From: Paracoccaceae bacterium
Lineage (GTDB): Bacteria; Pseudomonadota; Alphaproteobacteria; Rhodobacterales; Rhodobacteraceae
Direction: 5' to 3'
Length of the DNA: 11,540 nucleotides
NCBI GenBank assembly: GCA_023260935.1
Contig: JALQTL010000083.1
Location: 1 to 11,540 of the forward strand
This document shows positions 6,392 through 11,540 of the stretch, piece after piece. Numbering within the stretch: the first letter of the stretch is position 1; every line of letters begins with the position of its first letter. A program made the translations under genes and the position numbers. Under the pieces are notes generated by a model that was given only the letters and a program-made list of their open reading frames with translations, was not told the DNA's origin and searched no databases.

Positions 6392-8266
6392 ATGACCCGT
6401 ACCCCGACCCGGACGTCGCCGCGCAGGCCTGCCCGGAAAGCAGCCGAAAGGCCCGCCAACCTGCCCGCCACTGTGCCAGAAGCGCTGCCGGCCATCGTGC
6501 CCGCCCCGCCCCCCCCGGGCAGCGTTACCGCCGCGCCGGATGACGCACCGCATCTTCATGCCGCGCTGGACCGGGCCGCGATGGCCAGCCTCGCCCGGGT
6601 GACGGGCGGGCTTTCACCGCATGCGATGCTGGACGCATGGTTCGACTGGGGCATGCATCTGGCCCGCGCCCCGGGCCGCCAGATGGAACTGATCGAACGG
6701 GCGCAGGCCAACTGGATCAAGCTGTCGCAGTTTGCCCTTGGCGGGGTCTGGGGAAAGCCGGTGCAAAAGCCCTTCAGCCCCGGCCCGCATGATCCGCGCT
6801 GGTCGCATGCCGGATGGGACCGTGCGCCCTTTGCGCTCTGGCAGCAGGGTTTTCTGGCCGTGCAGGATTGGTGGCAGGCCGCTACCGCCGATCTGCCCGG
6901 CCTGCGCAAGCAGAACGCCCAGCGGACCGGCTTCATGATGCGTCAGTTGCTGGATACCGTGTCGCCCACAAATTTCGCGCTGGGCAACCCCGAGATTCTG
7001 GCAAAGACCGTGGCAACCGCCGGCCGCAATCTGGTGGAGGGTGCAGCCCATTACATGGACGATGCCCAACACATTCTGGCGCAGGAACACCGCAAGGTGC
7101 CCGATGAATTCGCGCTGGGAAAGGTTCTGGCCAGCACGCCCGGGGTGGTGGTGTTCCGCAATGACCTGATGGAGGTGATCCAGTATTCCCCATCGACCGA
7201 ACAGGTGCAGGCCGAGCCCGTGCTGATCGTTCCGGCCTGGATCATGAAATATTACATTCTGGACCTGTCGCCGGAAAACTCTTTCATCCGCTGGCTGGTG
7301 GCACAGGGCCATACCGTCTTTTGCATTTCATGGTGCAACCCCAAGGCCGATCAGGCCGACCTGTCGCTGGAAGATTACCGTACGAACGGAATCATGCAGG
7401 CGCTGAAGGTGATCAATGCCATCGTCCCCGGCCAGAAGGTTCATGCCAATGGCTATTGTCTGGGCGGCACGCTTCTGGCCATCGCGGCGGCCGCCATGGC
7501 GCGCGACGGCGATCACAGGCTTGCCTCGGTCACGCTGATGGCCGCGCAGGTGGATTTTGCCGAGGCGGGCGAGCTCTTGCTGTTTCTGGATGAAAGCCAG
7601 GTGGCCTTTCTGGAAGACATGATGTGGGCGCAGGGTTATCTGGACCGGCCGCAGATGTCGGGTGCCTTTGCGGCCATCCGGGCGGAAGACCTGATCTGGT
7701 CACGCGCGGTGCGGCGGTATTATCTGGGCGAACCGGACCTGCCGACAGACATTACCGTCTGGGTGAACGATACCACGCGCATGCCCGCCCGCATGCACTC
7801 TGAATATCTGCGCGGGGTGTTTCTGGAAAACCGCATCAGCGCGGGCCGTTTCGCCGTCGAGGGGCGGGTGATCGCGCTGAAGGATATTTCAGTGCCGATG
7901 TTCGTGGTGGCAACCGAGACAGACCACATCGCGCCATGGCGATCCGTCTACAAGACGGCGCTGTTCACCGATGGCGATCTGCATTTCCTGCTGACCAAGG
8001 GCGGCCACAACAGCGGAATCCTGTCAGAGCCGGGGCATCCCGGCCGGCACTATCGCATCGGTCATCGGCACGCGCATGCGCATTATCAGGGGCCCGACCG
8101 CTGGATTGCGGGCCATCATCCGGTGCCGGGGTCCTGGTGGCCGGAATGGGGGCGCTGGCTTGCGGCGCGAAGCAGCGGATTGGTGGCCGCCCGCCCGGCC
8201 GGCGGGGAGGGGGCCGGTTATCCGGCGCTGGATGCCGCCCCCGGCCGCTATATCCACCAGGATTGA
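6392..8266 (+). CDS. phaC: Polyhydroxyalkanoate synthase (class I-like PhaC)
   Basis: Polymerises (R)-3-hydroxyacyl-CoA (typically 3-hydroxybutyryl-CoA) into polyhydroxyalkanoate at the granule surface. It is 624 residues long. A basic and Pro-rich tail (about 1-45) is followed by a PHBC_N-like segment (about 55-98), the PhaC N-terminal domain (about 105-290) and an alpha/beta-hydrolase core. The lipase-like box GYCLGG carries nucleophile Cys356. Asp511 (in TETDHIAPW) and His539 (in KGGHNSGI) complete the triad; the Asp-His distance of 28 matches the well-studied Ralstonia enzyme (Asp480, His508). The GGHNSGI...SEPGHPGRHYR signature belongs to an alphaproteobacterial branch distinct from the classic SGHIAGVINPP type. 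The start is set by AAGGAGG (6376-6382), nine bases upstream. The usual partners phaA, phaB, phaP, phaR and phaZ are absent from the window. A C8 run (6509-6516) encodes part of the Pro-rich tail. Confidence 0.93.
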   Translation: MTRTPTRTSPRRPARKAAERPANLPATVPEALPAIVPAPPPPGSVTAAPDDAPHLHAALDRAAMASLARVTGGLSPHAMLDAWFDWGMHLARAPGRQMELIERAQANWIKLSQFALGGVWGKPVQKPFSPGPHDPRWSHAGWDRAPFALWQQGFLAVQDWWQAATADLPGLRKQNAQRTGFMMRQLLDTVSPTNFALGNPEILAKTVATAGRNLVEGAAHYMDDAQHILAQEHRKVPDEFALGKVLASTPGVVVFRNDLMEVIQYSPSTEQVQAEPVLIVPAWIMKYYILDLSPENSFIRWLVAQGHTVFCISWCNPKADQADLSLEDYRTNGIMQALKVINAIVPGQKVHANGYCLGGTLLAIAAAAMARDGDHRLASVTLMAAQVDFAEAGELLLFLDESQVAFLEDMMWAQGYLDRPQMSGAFAAIRAEDLIWSRAVRRYYLGEPDLPTDITVWVNDTTRMPARMHSEYLRGVFLENRISAGRFAVEGRVIALKDISVPMFVVATETDHIAPWRSVYKTALFTDGDLHFLLTKGGHNSGILSEPGHPGRHYRIGHRHAHAHYQGPDRWIAGHHPVPGSWWPEWGRWLAARSSGLVAARPAGGEGAGYPALDAAPGRYIHQD

Positions 8267-8286
8267 TCTGCCCGCGCAAGGGCATG

Positions 8287-8312
8287 AAAAAGGGGCGGCT
8301 TCCCGCCCCTTT
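8287..8312. terminator. Bidirectional intrinsic terminator between phaC and dctP
   Basis: A perfect 10-base stem (8289-8298 with 8303-8312, GGGGCGG core) surrounds a CTTC loop, flanked by five A on the left and three T on the right. On the - strand this gives a GC-rich stem followed by five U, a strong terminator 26 bases past the dctP stop. On the + strand the U tract is shorter. It sits in the 72-base gap between converging genes and serves both. Confidence 0.85.
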
Positions 8313-8338
8313 CCAGCATTTGGCGGCCCCTTGCGGGA

Positions 8339-9313
8339 TCAGTTCTGCGCGTCGACGATCGCGTTCACGACCGCATTGCCATTTGTGGCAATGAAGGCAT
8401 CCCACACCGGCTTGACCACAGCCTGAAAGGCGGCCGCATCCACATCGGTGTTCACTTCCATGCCGGCGGCCTCAAGCTCGGCGATCATGCCGGCCTCTTT
8501 TTCCTGCGCCAGCTTGCGCTGCATTGCCACGGCTTCGGCCGCAACCGCCAGAACCACCGCCTGCTCATCGGCCGTCAGGCTGTTGAACTTGGCATCGTTC
8601 ATCATCATCGCCAGCGCCGAATAGGCGTGCTGCGTCAGGCTAAGATACTTCTGCACCTCGTTGAACTTGAACGACAGCACGATCCCGATCGGGTGATCCT
8701 GCGCATCGACAACGCCGGTTTCCAGCGCGGTGTAAAGCTCGGCCACCGGCAGTTGCAGCGGATTGGCCCCCAAGAGCGAGAACATGTCATTCAACGCCTT
8801 GGAATTGTTCACACGCATGTTCAGGCCCGCCACATCGGCCGGCACGCGGATCGGGCCACGGTTGTTCGTCATATTGCGATAGCCGTTTTCGGGGTAGCCC
8901 AGCACCTTCAGCCCGTGCTGGGGAAATTCGGCCGAAATGCCCTGCCCGATTTCGCCATCCAGCACATTGTAGGCAGTTTCACGGTTGGGGAACATGAAGG
9001 GCAGTTCAAAGGCGCCCGCTGCCGGCACAAGGCCGGTAAAATTGTTCAGGCCTGACATCACGATGTCGATGATGCCGGAACGCGCGCCATCGATCATCGC
9101 CGCATCATTGCCAAGCTGGCCCTGCGGAAAGATGGTGACCGTGACAGAACCGTTCGTCCGCGCTTCGACCTGTTCCTTGAAAAACAGCGACAGCGTCTGT
9201 TGCAGGTCTGTTTCGGGGGCGGCATGGGCCAGCTTCAGTTCGGTTTGCGCCTGTGCCGAAAACGCGGCAAGCGCCAGCGCCGAGGCAAGGCCAAGGGCTT
9301 TGATAAGGTTCAT
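8339..9313 (-). CDS. dctP: TRAP transporter substrate-binding protein, DctP family
   Basis: Periplasmic solute receptor of 324 residues that hands an organic acid to the TRAP membrane subunits. It has a Sec signal peptide (1-22, cleavage after AQA) and the mature start QTELKLAHAAPE, typical of DctP. The conserved carboxylate-binding arginine is expected at Arg167 in GLNMRVNNSKA; Arg146 in NGYRNMTN is a second conserved site. The family motif ELYTALETGVVDAQDHP (192-208) is present, but the Asn of the common QENP form is replaced by His207. The ribosome site GGGAGGA (9321-9327) is seven bases before the ATG. It is the last gene of the operon, 24 bases after dctM, and ends at a strong terminator. 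The substrate cannot be read from sequence; sialate, dicarboxylate or sugar-acid types are all possible, and the LacI neighbour tilts towards a sugar-derived acid. Confidence 0.93.
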   Translation of the reverse strand: MNLIKALGLASALALAAFSAQAQTELKLAHAAPETDLQQTLSLFFKEQVEARTNGSVTVTIFPQGQLGNDAAMIDGARSGIIDIVMSGLNNFTGLVPAAGAFELPFMFPNRETAYNVLDGEIGQGISAEFPQHGLKVLGYPENGYRNMTNNRGPIRVPADVAGLNMRVNNSKALNDMFSLLGANPLQLPVAELYTALETGVVDAQDHPIGIVLSFKFNEVQKYLSLTQHAYSALAMMMNDAKFNSLTADEQAVVLAVAAEAVAMQRKLAQEKEAGMIAELEAAGMEVNTDVDAAAFQAVVKPVWDAFIATNGNAVVNAIVDAQN

Positions 9314-9337
9314 GTCAGGTTCCTCCCTTTGGTTTTC

Positions 9338-10618
9338 TTAGCCGCCAAGGATCTTGGCGGGACCGGTGATCAGTTGCGGAAAAAGGATAAACAGGCCCAG
9401 CAACACCGCATAGGCCAGCAGGAACGGGGCAACACCGCGGACGGCCACGCTCATCTGCACGCGCCCCACGCCGCAGATCACGTTCAGCACTGTCCCGACG
9501 GGGGGCGTCAGAAGGCCGATGGAACAGTTCAGGATGAACATCAGCCCGAAGTAAACCGGGTCTATGCCGGCGGCCTTGACCACCGGCATGAACAGCGGCA
9601 CCAGAATTAGCACGGTGGGCGAAAGGTCCATCACCATGCCGACAGCCAGCACGATCAGCATGATGACCAGCATCAGAAGCCGGGGGCTGTCGATCAGCGG
9701 TTGCAGCGTCTGGGCCAGTTGCTGGGGAAGTTGCGCTACGGTGATCAGCCATGCGGCCACCATCGCCGCCCCCACAAGAAACATCACCATCGCGGTTGAC
9801 CTTCCGGCCGCCACCAGCACTTCGAAAAGGATCTGCCAGGTCAGGCTGCGATAGACCACGGCCGAGATGAAGATGGCATAGACGGCGGCTACCACGGCGG
9901 CTTCGGTGGGGGTAAAGGCCCCCGACCTTATGCCGCCGATGATGATCACTGGCAAAAGCAGGGCCCAGATGCCGTCTTTCAGGGCGGCCAGACGTTCGGC
10001 CCGCGAAGCCTTGGGCAGCGTTGCGATATCTTCGCCGCGCATCACCACTGTCCAGACCAGCATCAGCGTGGCACCCATCATCAGCCCCGGCGCGATGCCG
10101 GCCATGAATAGCTTGGCGATCGAGATATTGCCCGCGACCCCGATCAGGATCAGCGGCAGCGATGGCGGAATGATCGGCGCGATGATCCCGCCCGAAGCCA
10201 GCAGGCCAAGGCTGCGCCCGGCGGGATAACCGGCGTTGCGCATCATCGGATACAGGATCGATACCAGCGCCGCCGCATCGGCCACGGCTGACCCGGAAAG
10301 ACCCGCCAGTACGATGGCCGTCATCACGGCCACATAGCCAAGCCCGCCGCGCCGGTGACCCACCAGCGTCATCGCCAGACGGACGATCCTTTCGGAAAGC
10401 CCGCCTTTCGACATCACCTCGCCCGCCACCAGAAAGAAAGGAATCGCCAGCAGGGGGAAGTTGTCCACCCCGTTGATCAGGCCCTGTGCCAGAATATCGG
10501 GGCTGAACGTATCAAGGTGCAGCATCAGCACCATGGAAGACAGCAGCAGCGCAAAGGCGACCGGCAGCCCGGCAAGGATGGCGACGAACAGAACACCCAG
10601 GAACAGCGCAAGGGTCAT
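9338..10618 (-). CDS. dctM: TRAP transporter large permease, DctM family
   Basis: A 426-residue permease of about 12 membrane segments that carries out sodium- or proton-coupled uptake. Family signatures are clear: GLSGSAVADAAAL (106-118), IPPSLPLILIG (150-160) next to GGIIAP, GAFTPTEAAVVAAVYA (233-248) and LLTPPVGTVLNV (369-380). The length is typical for an unfused DctM. The start codon overlaps the dctQ stop by four bases (ATGA), which implies translational coupling; GAGG lies seven bases upstream of the ATG, inside the end of dctQ. Confidence 0.95.
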   Translation of the reverse strand: MTLALFLGVLFVAILAGLPVAFALLLSSMVLMLHLDTFSPDILAQGLINGVDNFPLLAIPFFLVAGEVMSKGGLSERIVRLAMTLVGHRRGGLGYVAVMTAIVLAGLSGSAVADAAALVSILYPMMRNAGYPAGRSLGLLASGGIIAPIIPPSLPLILIGVAGNISIAKLFMAGIAPGLMMGATLMLVWTVVMRGEDIATLPKASRAERLAALKDGIWALLLPVIIIGGIRSGAFTPTEAAVVAAVYAIFISAVVYRSLTWQILFEVLVAAGRSTAMVMFLVGAAMVAAWLITVAQLPQQLAQTLQPLIDSPRLLMLVIMLIVLAVGMVMDLSPTVLILVPLFMPVVKAAGIDPVYFGLMFILNCSIGLLTPPVGTVLNVICGVGRVQMSVAVRGVAPFLLAYAVLLGLFILFPQLITGPAKILGG

Positions 10619-11103
10619 TTGCCGTCCTCTTCCAGCATGGCGCTGATGCCCATCGGGTCAATCAGCCGGACAATGGCAATGGCGGCCATCAGCGCGGCAG
10701 AAACCACGCCGGCCAGATAGAACAGCGCCGAAGGCAGGCCGGTAAGCTGCGAGATGTTTGACCAGTTTGCATTGGTCTGGTGCAGGGCGCCGACAAACAG
10801 CATACCCACGGAAATCAGCACCACGATCCAGCCAAGACGCCGCAGCGTGGGCACGGCTTTGGGGAACAAGGCTTCAGAAAACTCGGCCACCGCCAGATGT
10901 TCGCCCCGCCGCAGCGTAACCGCCGCCCCCAGCATGACGATCCAGACAAACCACAGTCGCGCCAGTTCGACAGATTGGCGGATGCCCGAGGCGAAGCCAT
11001 AGCGCAGAACGATATTGGTGAAGACCAGTACGATCATTGCTGCCAGAAGCAGCGCCATGATCACGTCGATCAAGGACCAGAACCTTCGGATCAGGTGCCG
11101 CAT
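10615..11103 (-). CDS. dctQ: TRAP transporter small permease, DctQ family
   Basis: A 162-residue protein with four membrane segments (about 12-32, 48-65, 90-107 and 126-147) that forms the stator-like partner of DctM. The family motif is visible as VELARLWFVWIVMLGAAVTLRRGEHLAV (segment 45-72, key residues Glu46, Trp51, Arg65, Arg66 and His69). It is the first gene of the operon. Its ribosome site is an almost pure G tract on the - strand (complement of 11109-11120), broken by one A, giving GGAGG eight bases from the ATG. It diverges from a LacI-family gene, with 84 bases between the two starts. Confidence 0.92.
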   Translation of the reverse strand: MRHLIRRFWSLIDVIMALLLAAMIVLVFTNIVLRYGFASGIRQSVELARLWFVWIVMLGAAVTLRRGEHLAVAEFSEALFPKAVPTLRRLGWIVVLISVGMLFVGALHQTNANWSNISQLTGLPSALFYLAGVVSAALMAAIAIVRLIDPMGISAMLEEDGK

Positions 11104-11147
11104 CCGTTCCCCCTCCCCCCGAAGTTCCGTTGCGCTTTTATTGGTAT

Positions 11148-11165
11148 TGGGTTATCGTTAACCCA
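11148..11165. promoter_or_regulatory. Candidate LacI-family operator, site 1
   Basis: TGGGTTATCGTTAACCCA is an imperfect palindrome with perfect 7-base arms and a central CG, the hallmark of LacI-family operators. It lies in the divergent spacer, 45 bases upstream of the dctQ start and 22 bases upstream of the lacI-type start. Its core TATCG-N-TAAC is shared with site 2. Confidence 0.6.
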
Positions 11166-11167
11166 GA

Positions 11168-11183
11168 TTGGTATCGATAACAA
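11168..11183. promoter_or_regulatory. Candidate LacI-family operator, site 2
   Basis: TTGGTATCGATAACAA pairs in seven of eight positions around a central CG. It shares the core TATCG-N-TAAC with site 1; centres are 19 bases apart. It ends four bases before the regulator's ATG, so binding would block that gene's own expression. TTGGTAT also occurs at 11141-11147, just outside site 1. Confidence 0.55.
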
Positions 11184-11187
11184 ATCC

Positions 11188-11540
11188 ATGAGTCAAGCCC
11201 CTCCGCCCCAGCGCACCACCACGATCGCCGATGTGGCCACGGCCGCAGGTGTCAGCAGCATGACCGTTTCAAAGGTGCTGCGCGGCACGGGCCGGATCAG
11301 TGATGAAACCCGCGCACGCGTGCTGCAAATGTCGGAACAACTGGGTTATGTGCCGAACCGGCTTGCCGGGGCGCTTTCATCGCAGACCAGCCATCTGATC
11401 GGGGTATTGATCCCGTCGATCAGCGATCAGGTCTATTCCGGGGTTCTGGCAGGCATCAACGCGGTGCTGCACCCCCGCGGCTTCACCAGCCTGATCGGCG
11501 AAAGCTTCTTTGATCCGGCGAACGAGGCGCGTCTGGTGCG
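11188..11540 (+). CDS. LacI-family transcriptional regulator, 5' part only
   Basis: The open frame runs off the window after 117 codons. It begins MSQAPPPQRTTTIADVATAA; the helix-turn-helix (about 12-32, IADVATAAGVSSMTVSKVLRG) is classic LacI. The hinge-helix region YVPNRLAGALSS (about 57-68) would insert into the central CG of the operator. The ligand-binding domain begins HLIGVLIPSISDQVYSGVLAGI. The N-terminus closely follows GntR/IdnR-like LacI members (VSSMTVSKVLR rather than VSxxTVSRVLN), which often sense sugar acids such as gluconate; that is inference. It probably represses both the divergent TRAP operon and itself. No strong ribosome site precedes the ATG; translation may be weak or leaderless. 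Confidence 0.9.
   Translation, partial: MSQAPPPQRTTTIADVATAAGVSSMTVSKVLRGTGRISDETRARVLQMSEQLGYVPNRLAGALSSQTSHLIGVLIPSISDQVYSGVLAGINAVLHPRGFTSLIGESFFDPANEARLV

Noticed and set aside
1..11540. CRISPR array, rRNA or complete insertion sequence
   Set aside because: No regularly spaced identical repeats, no rRNA-like sequence and no transposase or integrase frame were seen.

Overview
The window is GC-rich DNA with alphaproteobacterial character, most likely Rhodobacterales (Rhodobacter/Paracoccus-like). The clues are the gene families present (a class I-like PHA synthase, a DctPQM TRAP transporter with a LacI regulator, a HupE/UreJ protein paired with a 'transmembrane anchor' protein), strong AGGAGG-type ribosome sites and high-GC codon use. 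The species cannot be named from the sequence.

Left block (1-1613, + strand): a HupE/UreJ-type membrane protein is followed, 11 bases after its stop, by a single-pass membrane-anchored protein with an Ala/Pro-rich linker and a small extracytoplasmic domain. A perfect hairpin closes this unit. The 318-base gap that follows (1614-1931) is the oddest non-coding stretch. It has GC-rich hairpins, three G5 tracts in an imperfect 20-base repeat, a segment that is 84% A+T, and a sigma70-like promoter plus Shine-Dalgarno with no gene after it. Leucine codon choice also differs across the gap: CTC is favoured on the left and CTG on the right. I read the gap as a possible junction between DNA of different origins.

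Centre block (1932-6187, - strand): a three-gene exporter operon, transcribed ATPase, then FtsX-type permease with two FtsX units, then HlyD-type periplasmic adaptor. Stops and starts overlap or nearly touch. It resembles a MacAB-like exporter of unknown substrate, with no outer-membrane partner in view. A 204-base divergent regulatory region (6188-6391) separates it from the next gene.

Right-centre (6392-8266, + strand): a lone polyhydroxyalkanoate synthase (PhaC) with the Cys/Asp/His catalytic triad intact. It is preceded by an excellent ribosome site and by CTGC/GCAG inverted pairs that resemble PhaR sites. A strong bidirectional terminator separates it from the converging TRAP operon.

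Right block (8339-11540): a TRAP transporter operon on the - strand in the order small permease, large permease, binding protein. It diverges from the 5' part of a LacI-family regulator gene that runs off the window. Two palindromes centred on ATCG in the 84-base divergent spacer are good candidate operators for this regulator. Together they suggest an inducible uptake system, possibly for a sugar acid or related carboxylate. The blocks look like independent transcription units rather than one pathway. The only plausible functional thread is carbon uptake (TRAP) and carbon storage (PhaC), and that is speculative.
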